From: an uncultured Pirellulaceae bacterium
Lineage (GTDB): Bacteria > Planctomycetota > Planctomycetia > Pirellulales > Pirellulaceae
NCBI GenBank assembly: GCA_934255105.1
Contig: CAKQNH010000288.1
Coordinates: 1 to 6,357, forward strand
Reading direction: 5' to 3'
DNA: 6,357 nucleotides
Part shown: piece after piece, positions 1 through 6,357 of the stretch
Numbering within the stretch: the first letter of the stretch is position 1
Layout of the letters: every line of letters begins with the position of its first letter
Translations under genes and position numbers: made by a program
The notes under the pieces: generated by a model
Database searches by the model: none
What the model saw: the letters and a program-made list of their open reading frames with translations, nothing else
What the model was told of the DNA's origin: nothing

Positions 1-130
1 TACCGCCCACGCGAATAAACTCTACCGTGAGCGACGCGAGGTGAGATAGCGCCAGTAATTCTTCAACCGCTTTGTTTTTTTCTTCTTGCTTTGATCGCTC
101 GGTAGCTGGGTCCGCCAGTCGCTGCGCCAC
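1..130 (-). CDS. Possible partial downstream reading frame, open to the left window edge
   Basis: A second minus-strand frame overlaps the last ~109 bp of the GT8-like gene and runs without a stop to the window edge. It opens at a GTG (128-130) directly after an in-frame TAA (131-133). The peptide has a charged start with DPATERSKQEEKNK, then AVEELLALSHLASLTVEF, then IRVGG. It looks like a genuine amphipathic protein segment more than random sequence. No Shine-Dalgarno lies at a usual distance from the GTG. Two readings are possible: the start of the next gene, overlapping its neighbour, or the continuation of the GT8-like protein displaced by an indel in the A7 tract. The frame could also be open by chance; 43 codons is short. 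No family is recognisable from this much sequence. Confidence 0.3.
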   Translation of the reverse strand, partial: MAQRLADPATERSKQEEKNKAVEELLALSHLASLTVEFIRVGG

Positions 131-1173
131 TTATGAGCGCGGCGGGCTGCCTTTTCGAATCGTGCAACTATGTCTGGATTGGCCGATACATCGAACGGAT
201 TGTCGATGTGGCGGAGTTCCTTGACATTGCGGCGTATGGCTTCGCGCCATTCTGGCTTGACCGGCGTTCCATTTGACAGATGATCGAATTGGCAACCGAG
301 CGGAGCAAATTGTTCGGCCCCATGACCAATCAACTGCTGATGATAGTCGCGCACCAGTTCGGCCAGTGCGGGCGAGGTATGGAAGCTGACACGCGTCTGG
401 CTGTGCATAAACTCATACGGGTTGTCGGGTAGGAAATTGCTGAAGTGAAAGCACTCCAGCGGTTGCGTGCCGACGCGGTAGCCGCTTTGACGATCGCCCG
501 TTAAGGGGAACTGCGACAGCGTCCAGTGTCCGGCATTGCAACCGGGCTGGCGAATGATGGCCACATCGGGGAACATGCCGGGGACTAGATTCAGCCACTT
601 TTGGTCGACAAATACTCCGCTGGAGACATCGACGTAGCAATCGTATTGCAAGTGGTCCTTCCACCATTGCAGGAATTGCCTTCCGACGTCATCTCCACGG
701 CAAGCGACCAACCCGCCGTTATAGGTACCCGCATTGAGGAAATTGTTTTCGGCTGGCTTGCGCCCGTCGCGTGGCAAAGGTTTATGCAGATGCGGAACGA
801 GCGCAATTGAGTGCAACTGGAGGGCTTGGGCGACGGAATCTAAGGGGGAATACAGTGCCAGATCGGCGTCGAGAAACACCACCTGATCGTAGCCTTGGGA
901 AAATAGCAACTGCATTGCAAAAGGCTTGAGTGCGCAGCACAACTCGAAGGGCGTGTATTGAAACGCAAAGCGATTCCAATCGTCAATGCCTAATTTTTCG
1001 GCAAGAAGCACACAATCCTGCAGGACCGGGGGCACGGCCTCGTTCGTAAAATTGTCCGCCAGCACTACAGTCAGTGGCACACCAGCCTGCCAGTAGCGGC
1101 AGGACTCCGCCAGCGCTCTCGCGTAGTGCAGGTAATTGCGTGTGACAACGGTAACGAACGCTTGTTTCGGCAA
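22..1173 (-). CDS. GT8-like (GT-A fold) glycosyltransferase, 383 aa
   Basis: Probable cytoplasmic sugar transferase acting in surface-glycan assembly; donor and acceptor are unknown. Seen: an N-terminal Rossmann-like strand (AFVTVVTRNYL, residues 5-15), the segment FELCCALKPFAMQLL (76-90) and a DxD motif in VVFLDADLALYSPLD (98-112, D102/D104), which in GT-A enzymes binds the metal and nucleotide-sugar. Next come a conserved-looking NAGTYNGGL (147-155), FVDQKWL (188-194) and FHFSNF (242-247). This order is what I know from uncharacterised GT8-like proteins of polysaccharide clusters. The start is TTG: GGAG lies 7 nt upstream, an in-frame TAA lies 24 nt upstream, and no ATG or GTG lies between. 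The last ~40 residues are rich in Lys, Arg and Trp (KKKKTKR at 363-369), which could aid membrane contact or could be an out-of-frame tail after an A7 tract (see findings). It is transcribed away from the GT4 gene on its right. The family call is firm, the substrate unknown. Confidence 0.88.
   Translation of the reverse strand: MPKQAFVTVVTRNYLHYARALAESCRYWQAGVPLTVVLADNFTNEAVPPVLQDCVLLAEKLGIDDWNRFAFQYTPFELCCALKPFAMQLLFSQGYDQVVFLDADLALYSPLDSVAQALQLHSIALVPHLHKPLPRDGRKPAENNFLNAGTYNGGLVACRGDDVGRQFLQWWKDHLQYDCYVDVSSGVFVDQKWLNLVPGMFPDVAIIRQPGCNAGHWTLSQFPLTGDRQSGYRVGTQPLECFHFSNFLPDNPYEFMHSQTRVSFHTSPALAELVRDYHQQLIGHGAEQFAPLGCQFDHLSNGTPVKPEWREAIRRNVKELRHIDNPFDVSANPDIVARFEKAARRAHKWRSDWRTQLPSDQSKKKKTKRLKNYWRYLTSRRSR
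75..81 (-). repeat. A7 homopolymer in the coding strand near the end of the GT8-like gene
   Basis: Seven consecutive A residues on the minus strand (T7 on the plus strand) lie in an AAG AAG AAA AAA ACA context. One extra A would shift the GT8-like frame into the neighbouring frame that is open to the window edge. It is long enough to be a plausible site of replication, transcription or sequencing slippage, but nothing in the sequence shows that slippage happens. Confidence 0.5.
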
Positions 1174-1180
1174 ATCGCGG

Positions 1181-1184
1181 CTCC
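1181..1184 (-). promoter_or_regulatory. Ribosome binding site deciding the TTG start of the GT8-like gene
   Basis: GGAG on the minus strand sits 7 nt before the TTG codon at 1171-1173. It is the only good Shine-Dalgarno near the 5' end of this frame, and it supports the unusual TTG start. Confidence 0.6.
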
Positions 1185-1227
1185 GGATCGTAGTTTATCT
1201 CAGTGGCTCTCGTCGCCGAGTCTCAGA

Positions 1228-1257
1228 GTCATAGGCACAAGACAACTATTGTATCAA
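1228..1257 (-). promoter_or_regulatory. Candidate sigma70-type promoter for the GT8-like gene
   Basis: On the minus strand TTGATA (1252-1257, five of six matches to TTGACA) is followed after 18 nt by TATGAC (1228-1233, four of six matches to TATAAT). Transcription would start near 1220 and leave a leader of roughly 45 nt before the TTG start, with the GGAG site inside it. The position in a divergent intergenic gap fits a promoter, but such matches also arise by chance. No equally good rightward promoter was found for the GT4 gene. Confidence 0.35.
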
Positions 1258-1424
1258 GAGAGATTTGGGTAGACTCTGGTGATTTCCGGAGGTCGTCGCG
1301 GCGGAGGCTTTTAGCTATTTTGCTGGGAGCACAGTTCGACCAGCATCGACCCACAACTCGATCGGTATTCACGGCGTTTACGCGCTACCAGAATCGTTCT
1401 GAAATTTGCATAGTTGCCTCAGCC

Positions 1425-2810
1425 ATGGATTTAACCGAAGTGAATGACGCGAGGGCCTGGCCAGCTACCCCGAAGCGAGTTCTCTATGATATGTCGTTTA
1501 CGGTCTTATCTGGCAAGATGAGTGGCATCGAACGCGTCGTCCGCAGCCTGGCTGAAACCGCGCGATGTGAGGATAGCGTGCCACATAGCAGCCAAGTGGA
1601 ATTCGTTCCGATTTTCGCTTTTGAAGGGAGATTCTATAGGTTGGACTCTCGCGCTGAGGAATCGTTGTCACGCGCGGCGAAGCTTGAACACAACTGCCTA
1701 GAAAACATGCCAGCCCTATATCGTTGGTCAGCGACGTGTCTCTGTCGCGTGATAGCACTTACGACAGTTCGGCGCGCACTACTACCACCGTCGGGCCACT
1801 TGGGTATCTTCAAGTCGTGGCATCGGCGGTACAAACGCCGCGCCCTGCGCCGCGCGAGTGCCGGGCAGGTTCCCGTGGAGCCAAGTGCTGACGATATCGT
1901 CTGGCTCCCGGACGCATACTGGGCTCATCCGGCAGTCTGGGCTTCAGTCGACCATGCGCGGCAGAATGGTGCCATGATCAGCATGTTGTTCTATGACTTG
2001 ATTCCGCTGCGCGACGGTGCGAAAAACAAGGGATTTTCCGATTACTTGCTTCAAATGTTGGCCAAGTCGCATTTGATCTTATGCATTAGCGATTGTGAGC
2101 GGCGAAATCTGCTCGAATTCCAAAGTCTTCATGGTGGCACCGACCGCGGCTGCCCCGAAATGCGCACGATCACCCTGGGCTGTGAGATATCGTCGGGGCA
2201 CGGCATAGTCAGACCTCAGTTCGAGAGGCCGTTTGCCAATTCGACCGCTGGTCAGTCTCCGACTTACGTCTGTGTGGCTACCTTCGATCCTCGCAAAAAC
2301 CACGGGCTATTGCTCGACGCGTTCGATGCATTGTGGCGTCAGGGACATGACGTATGCTTATGCTTGATCGGTAGAGTGGGCTGGCAGTGCTGCGATATCT
2401 TGCAGCGAATCGCTGAACACGGCGAACTGGGAAAACGGCTATTTGTTTTTCACGACGCCAGCGACGCGGAGGTAAACTTCTGCTATCAGCAGGCTCGGGC
2501 CATCATCACAGCTTCAAAAGACGAAGGTTTTGGACTGCCGATTGTCGAGTCGTTGGCGCGCGGTAAGACAATACTGGCCAGCGATATACCTATCCATCGT
2601 GAAGTCGGCGGCAGTGCTTGCCATTTCTTTGACTCCACCGATGCAGCCTCGCTTTCAACGTTGATTCGCCAGTGCCAGGCGAACCGGCTAGCGCGGCTTT
2701 CAGCTACAGACGCAGACATGCAAGCTCCTAAGATCCAGACTTGGCAAGCATGCTTCAATCAATGTTGGGGAGATTTATTGGTAGCTTTCAAGACGGCGCG
2801 GACTGGGTAG
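1425..2810 (+). CDS. GT4-family glycosyltransferase, about 461 aa
   Basis: Retaining GT-B transferase (glycosyl transferases group 1), expected to add a sugar, often mannose or a similar hexose in relatives, to a cytoplasmic glycan intermediate. Numbered from the ATG at 1425: N-terminal VLYDMSFTVLSGKMSGIERV (19-38) resembles the opening of this subgroup. FYDLIPLRDG (189-198) matches its usual 'HD.IPL' segment. The C-terminal nucleotide-sugar domain has YVCVATFDPRKNH (281-293, likely phosphate-binding R290/K291), LCLIGRVGW (312-320) and the EX7E motif in DEGFGLPIVE (366-375, E367 and E375). The frame is open back to a GTG at 1203 (535 aa), but those 74 extra residues resemble no part of the family and cover the candidate leftward promoter. 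ATG 1425 is therefore preferred, although it has no clear Shine-Dalgarno. It is divergent from the GT8-like gene, and its 3' end overlaps that of the acyltransferase gene. Family secure; exact start and specificity not. Confidence 0.85.
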   Translation: MDLTEVNDARAWPATPKRVLYDMSFTVLSGKMSGIERVVRSLAETARCEDSVPHSSQVEFVPIFAFEGRFYRLDSRAEESLSRAAKLEHNCLENMPALYRWSATCLCRVIALTTVRRALLPPSGHLGIFKSWHRRYKRRALRRASAGQVPVEPSADDIVWLPDAYWAHPAVWASVDHARQNGAMISMLFYDLIPLRDGAKNKGFSDYLLQMLAKSHLILCISDCERRNLLEFQSLHGGTDRGCPEMRTITLGCEISSGHGIVRPQFERPFANSTAGQSPTYVCVATFDPRKNHGLLLDAFDALWRQGHDVCLCLIGRVGWQCCDILQRIAEHGELGKRLFVFHDASDAEVNFCYQQARAIITASKDEGFGLPIVESLARGKTILASDIPIHREVGGSACHFFDSTDAASLSTLIRQCQANRLARLSATDADMQAPKIQTWQACFNQCWGDLLVAFKTARTG

Positions 2811-3949
2811 CGAAGTACCGAGGCTCCGAGCGACCTCGAAGTCGTGTGCTCAGTTCGCGAGAAAGCCTTGCGCAGGAACTTGCGGGCCGGTTGCTCGACG
2901 AACAGGTAGGATCCACTGGCCGCCACCAAAAGACTCGGCCAGAACACCATATGTCGGGTGACACCGTCCCACGCGGGGAATGTCCGGACGATGGACCAGT
3001 AAATCATGATATGTAGGAGGTAAACGGAAAAACTGATCTCGCCTAGAAAGATGAACGCAGGCTTGCAAAGCAAGCGAGAAAAAATACCATTGTGATGGGC
3101 ATAGATGAATATCACGAGGGCTAGCCAAAGCTGAGAACCGCTATGCATAAGATATTCATTAACAGCCGCCCAGGGTGTCATCATCAACTGTATTCCCCAG
3201 AGACTATTTGCCACGGCAATCGCGGGTACGACGATTTCCAGAGCGGACCACAGGCAGGTCGAAGAGGATTTCATGGGCCGCGAAAAAAAGAGTTGCCCCG
3301 TAAGCATGCCGATGAAAAACTCAAGCAGTCTTGCTAACGGGGAAATGTAGACCAAGCCATGGTAGCTGAGGATGTGGGAATTGTCCGAATAGCCGGGCAG
3401 GCCGGCGAAGACACAGCTGGCGAGGACCACCCCTAGCACAGCCATCACGATGGCTAATTTCCAATGCCAGGATCTGGAAAAACCTAGGATTAGGAACGGA
3501 AACATCAGATAGAATCCCAGCTCCGTGGATATCGACCATGACACGCCGTTGTAAGAAAAGTAGGCGCTGGAGACTGGGATCCAGCTCTGCAGCATTGCCG
3601 CATTGATCAACAGCGTGGGCTTATTCCCCAAAGCATATTGCCCCAGCAAAAACCCCATCAAAAGTGCAAACACATGGGCCGGCCAAATCCTGGCGATGCG
3701 AGCAACAAAAAATTCTCGCCAGCGCTCAGGCTTTAGCTCCTGGTAGACATAGGTCAGAATGAAGCCCGACAGCACAAAAAAAAACGACACGCCATGATCC
3801 CATGGGAATCGATTCACAATCGGAATGGTTGACAGCACGTCGTACCCAACCGTATGCTGCACAACTACCAGTACTGCAGCAACCGCACGTAGCGAAGTCA
3901 GGCTATCGAGCTTCTTTCTTTCCACGGTGCAATCCCTTGTTTCCGACAT
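2759..3949 (-). CDS. Membrane acyltransferase, acyltransferase-3 (OafA/YrhL-like) family, about 396 aa
   Basis: Integral inner-membrane enzyme that in characterised relatives moves an acyl group, usually acetyl, onto a surface-glycan sugar. Numbered from the ATG at 3947-3949: LDSLTSLRAVAAVLVVVQH (14-32) holds the family R-X10-H motif (R21, H32). SFFFVLSGF (55-63), ARIARIWPAHV (83-93), WSISTELGFYLMFP (138-151, with Glu143) and GEISFSVYLLH (303-313) are further hallmarks, and FVEQPARKF (350-358) closes the last membrane helix. About ten hydrophobic segments can be picked out. No C-terminal SGNH domain follows, so it is the membrane-domain-only form. Alternative starts are TTG at 3968-3970 (403 aa) and GTG at 3923-3925 (388 aa); the GTG has the best upstream AAGGG. 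It lies about 56 bp after the GT2/GT4 gene and is probably co-transcribed with it. The transferred group and target sugar cannot be told. Confidence 0.9.
   Translation of the reverse strand: MSETRDCTVERKKLDSLTSLRAVAAVLVVVQHTVGYDVLSTIPIVNRFPWDHGVSFFFVLSGFILTYVYQELKPERWREFFVARIARIWPAHVFALLMGFLLGQYALGNKPTLLINAAMLQSWIPVSSAYFSYNGVSWSISTELGFYLMFPFLILGFSRSWHWKLAIVMAVLGVVLASCVFAGLPGYSDNSHILSYHGLVYISPLARLLEFFIGMLTGQLFFSRPMKSSSTCLWSALEIVVPAIAVANSLWGIQLMMTPWAAVNEYLMHSGSQLWLALVIFIYAHHNGIFSRLLCKPAFIFLGEISFSVYLLHIMIYWSIVRTFPAWDGVTRHMVFWPSLLVAASGSYLFVEQPARKFLRKAFSRTEHTTSRSLGASVLRYPVRAVLKATNKSPQH
3933..3938 (-). promoter_or_regulatory. Possible ribosome binding site favouring an internal GTG start of the acyltransferase
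   Basis: AAGGGA on the minus strand lies 7 nt before a GTG at 3923-3925, which would give a protein starting ahead of ERKKLDSLTSLRA. The ATG at 3949 and the TTG at 3970 have no comparable site. The three starts differ by at most 15 residues, all before the first membrane segment, so function is not affected. Confidence 0.35.
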
Positions 3950-4005
3950 ATAGAGCACGCCAGCTTGCAAAATTCGGGCCTGGCGAAAATATCGATGCGC
4001 CTGAG

Positions 4006-6315
4006 CTAAGCCGCTGCTTTAGCTCGGCTGGCTTGCCGAGGGTGGCAATAATCGGGGATCGTACCTAGGGTTTGATGAAAAGCCTGCCAGCTATGTCTTT
4101 GCCGTACTAGCTGCCATCCGGCATGAGCCAAATTATTCAGCTTTTTACGATCTTCACGCAGTTCCAGGAGTCGCGTACAGTACTCGTCTACATTGTCAAA
4201 CGGAGTTACCGCAATACCTGTCGAATTGCACTGAGTCAGTTCGGGTACGCCGCCGACGCCTGAGGCGACGATGGGCAAGCCGCGTGACAGCGATTCCAGC
4301 AGTACGTTCGGGAGCCCTTCCCACTGTGCAGTGTGCAAAAACACATCGAACTCATTATGTGGAAGCGAGGCAAATCCGTCATACGCACCGCAGCAACGGA
4401 CGTGCGAGAACCGGCTCCAGTCAAGCTTGGGCGACTGCGCATCCAGAACGCTTTCTCCGTAGATAGAAAAACGGATGCCTGTATTTTCTAGTCGCTCTAC
4501 GATCCGATAAAGCACGTCGATCCGTTTCTGCCGATCGATTCTCCCAGCCCATAACACCCGCAATTCGTCAGCTTCACGCCGCGCCGCCACTGGCTGAGAC
4601 TCGATAGGCTGATAATGCAAATGGAATTTTTGCTCGGGGATTCCGAATAGCTCAATCAAGTAGTTGATAATTCGCTGATTATCGGTGAACACCCCGGCCA
4701 GATCATCAATGCATTCGATCAGCTCATCGAAGGCGTAGCCTACCGTACGACCTTCTGGGGTAATGTCTTCACAAAATATGCTCGCATAGAGCCGAGATTG
4801 GTTCTTAAGTGCATGGGCGTTCTCGTGAAAAACGTGGTAACCCAACTGCGAGTTGACATTGTGTATCACCGGCGATCCCAATTGGACTAGGAATGTCGCT
4901 AGCATATTCTTCTGATCTTCGTAGGCTGCATCGAAAAAGATGCTTCCGAAATTGATGAAGGGCACGCGGTCTGGCAACTGCTTGACCCATGGTGACTCTG
5001 CTGCGACGGTACCGATTACAAGCGGCTGGTTAGTACTAGATGCGTCGCACAGCGCATGGATGTAATTGAGTGTTTCCAGGTCACTACCGCCACGTTTCAG
5101 CCACGGTACCAAGAACACATGCGTCGGCGAGTTTTGGACAGCCGCACACAATTGGCGGTACTTGCCAGCAAAGAATTTAGGAGCAGAACCGACATCGTAG
5201 TGTTTTCGCAAAAACCCTTGGCTAGGAAATATTTTCGTATCGATATGGTGTATGTTTCGGCAAGCTTGCTCCAGGAATGAATCGGCTGTTTCCAGATGGC
5301 CATGGACTTGAGGCAATCGAGCCCCTAGCTTATCCAACGAACCTTTGAATCCTTTGAGTGCCAGTCTTGCCTTAGGAAACCGCTTGCGGAAGGAACGCTC
5401 AATCTTTTTTAAGCGAGTGCCAAGCGAACGACGATGGTGAACTGGATGTTCGTGCACGACCGGTTGAGTTGGTGAATTGTGATGCTGGCCGATCAATTCA
5501 CGAATCTGCTTCGCTACGGTAGGCGGATGTAGCAGCGCAGTCGGAGGGAGCAGCGATTTGGCCTGCGCGTAGGCTTGCAGCATCGAATTGCGCCTCTTTC
5601 GACGCACAAAGTTGCACGTCTCAGGCACTATCAGAACTTGACTGTCGTCCGCAACCTGTTCGGCGATCCAGTGCCAATCTTCGAAGCCATAGCCGAAATT
5701 ATGCGGATTTTGCCGATCGCGGGAAATGAAGGTAAACGGCCGGCTCGCATAAACCTCGCGCGAGAAGAATAGAATCGATGTCCAGTGATTAGCCGAGACT
5801 AAACAGAGCTTTTCAAACCCGCGGCTATCCTCTCCTACACTAGGTTGATAACGTACCGAAAAAGAATCCGCATCGAAGAAGATTTGATGCTGTGCGTGCA
5901 GAATTATCTTCTGCTGTGTCTGTGACTCTGCATACGTGTAGGCGCGTCTCAGCCACTCTTGACCGTACAGATCGTCGCCATCGATCAAGGAAATATATTT
6001 TCCTTTAGCAATTGCGCGTCCCGCTTCACGAGCTAGCGCCAGATCCCCGACATCCACTTCGAGCACCTGATGTCGTCTGTCTGGAAAATCGCTAACGCAG
6101 CGACGCGTGGGCTCGTCGCCTCTATCCAATACGACGATAACCTCGCAGGCGATATCATGCTGCTCTGCATCCGCCACTGCAGCGTACACGCTTTTCAATG
6201 TGCGATGCACCAAGATCGATTCGTGATGTGCAATCACCAGTATGCTGATGCAAGGTGCCGATGTTGAGCCGCTGATGCAGCGGTAACTGTCGATAGGAAA
6301 TATTTTACTCATCAT
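4006..6315 (-). CDS. Two-domain GT2-GT4 glycosyltransferase, 769 aa
   Basis: Likely bifunctional cytoplasmic transferase adding two sugars in sequence to a polysaccharide intermediate. The N-terminal GT2 (GT-A) domain spans about residues 22-245: CISILVIAHHES (22-33), CEVIVVLDRGD (57-67), the DxD motif in YISLIDGDDLYG (107-118, D112/D114), and a C-terminal acceptor-side segment NFGYGFEDWHWIAEQ (206-220). A His-rich then basic linker (about 262-390) follows. The C-terminal GT4 (GT-B) domain spans about 396-755: FLVPWLKRGGSDLE (401-414) resembling the GGAE loop, RVLWAGRIDRQKRID (586-600, R592/K597 for the donor phosphate), and the EX7E motif in WEGLPNVLLE (665-674, E666/E674), then VASGVGGVPEL (683-693). 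Both active-site motif sets look intact. The start is the first of two tandem ATGs, with AAGG 6 nt upstream and an in-frame TAG two codons before it. It leads the leftward unit with the acyltransferase. Sugars unknown. Confidence 0.9.
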   Translation of the reverse strand: MMSKIFPIDSYRCISGSTSAPCISILVIAHHESILVHRTLKSVYAAVADAEQHDIACEVIVVLDRGDEPTRRCVSDFPDRRHQVLEVDVGDLALAREAGRAIAKGKYISLIDGDDLYGQEWLRRAYTYAESQTQQKIILHAQHQIFFDADSFSVRYQPSVGEDSRGFEKLCLVSANHWTSILFFSREVYASRPFTFISRDRQNPHNFGYGFEDWHWIAEQVADDSQVLIVPETCNFVRRKRRNSMLQAYAQAKSLLPPTALLHPPTVAKQIRELIGQHHNSPTQPVVHEHPVHHRRSLGTRLKKIERSFRKRFPKARLALKGFKGSLDKLGARLPQVHGHLETADSFLEQACRNIHHIDTKIFPSQGFLRKHYDVGSAPKFFAGKYRQLCAAVQNSPTHVFLVPWLKRGGSDLETLNYIHALCDASSTNQPLVIGTVAAESPWVKQLPDRVPFINFGSIFFDAAYEDQKNMLATFLVQLGSPVIHNVNSQLGYHVFHENAHALKNQSRLYASIFCEDITPEGRTVGYAFDELIECIDDLAGVFTDNQRIINYLIELFGIPEQKFHLHYQPIESQPVAARREADELRVLWAGRIDRQKRIDVLYRIVERLENTGIRFSIYGESVLDAQSPKLDWSRFSHVRCCGAYDGFASLPHNEFDVFLHTAQWEGLPNVLLESLSRGLPIVASGVGGVPELTQCNSTGIAVTPFDNVDEYCTRLLELREDRKKLNNLAHAGWQLVRQRHSWQAFHQTLGTIPDYCHPRQASRAKAAA

Positions 6316-6321
6316 ACTCTA

Positions 6322-6325
6322 CCTT
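6322..6325 (-). promoter_or_regulatory. Ribosome binding site of the GT2-GT4 gene
   Basis: AAGG on the minus strand lies 6 nt before the first ATG and 9 nt before the second. Together with an in-frame TAG at 6319-6321 it fixes the start of the protein to the tandem ATGs. Confidence 0.5.
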
Positions 6326-6344
6326 GAAAAACGACTGACTTTCG

Positions 6345-6356
6345 CTGAGACCTCAG
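6345..6356. repeat. Short inverted repeat CTGAG-AC-CTCAG at the right edge
   Basis: Two perfect 5-bp arms are separated by 2 bp, about 30 bp upstream of the GT2-GT4 start. It is too short and its loop too tight for a terminator, and no T-run follows. It may be a small protein-binding site, part of an upstream gene's end, or chance. The window ends one base beyond it. Confidence 0.2.
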
Positions 6357-6357
6357 T

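Noticed and set aside
1..7. GGCGGTA on the minus strand at the window edge, resembling the core (GGCGGTAG) of the JUMPStart/ops element of polysaccharide operons
   Set aside because: Only seven bases are visible, the rest lies outside the window, and it falls within an open frame downstream of a gene and not in a leader. A chance match is likely.
1203..1424. N-terminal extension of the GT4 gene to the GTG start
   Set aside because: No ribosome binding site and no family-like sequence; it would occupy the divergent promoter region.
2819..2838. Inverted repeat CGAGG...CCTCG just after the GT4 stop, considered as a terminator
   Set aside because: The stem is 5 bp with a 10-nt loop and no T-run, and it lies inside the acyltransferase coding sequence.
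3143..3337. Plus-strand open frame inside the acyltransferase gene, and similar antisense frames of 60-90 codons elsewhere
   Set aside because: They are shadows of well-supported genes, with low-complexity or nonsensical peptides, no ribosome binding sites and no recognisable domain.
3950..4005. Gap between the GT2-GT4 and acyltransferase genes, examined for a promoter, terminator or small gene
   Set aside because: Only 56 bp with no hairpin plus T-run and no convincing -35/-10 pair; it fits an intra-operon spacer.

Overview
The window reads as part of a surface-polysaccharide (O-antigen, capsule or exopolysaccharide) biosynthesis region of a Gram-negative bacterium, probably a proteobacterium. 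That placement is an inference from the gene types, the moderate base composition as judged by eye, and the use of ATG, GTG and TTG starts. No ribosomal or other taxonomic marker is present, so genus and sugar structure cannot be read from it.

Layout from left to right: (1) on the minus strand, a GT-A-fold, GT8-like glycosyltransferase with a TTG start and a strongly basic tail. Its 3' end overlaps a second minus-strand reading frame that stays open to the left window edge, so it may be either a downstream gene or the displaced continuation of a frameshifted longer protein. (2) A divergent intergenic stretch of about 250 bp with a plausible leftward promoter. (3) On the plus strand, a GT4-type (GT-B) glycosyltransferase. 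(4) On the minus strand, a membrane-bound acyltransferase of the acyltransferase-3 (OafA/YrhL-like) family, whose 3' end overlaps the end of gene 3 by 52 bp, tail to tail. (5) Upstream of it on the minus strand, a 769-residue protein with an N-terminal GT2 domain and a C-terminal GT4 domain. Genes 5 and 4 are separated by about 56 bp and probably form one leftward transcription unit.

Working together (inference): the GT2/GT4 fusion, the GT4 protein and the GT8-like protein would each add sugars to a growing lipid-linked or lipid-A-linked glycan at the cytoplasmic face of the inner membrane. The acyltransferase would decorate the glycan with acetyl or a similar acyl group. No polymerase, flippase, ABC exporter or nucleotide-sugar synthesis gene lies in the window, so the export route is not visible.

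No RNA gene, CRISPR array, insertion sequence or convincing terminator was found. I see no clearly new type of system. The points most worth checking are the A7-tract frame question at the left edge, the His-rich and basic linker of the two-domain glycosyltransferase, and the tail-to-tail overlap of genes 3 and 4.
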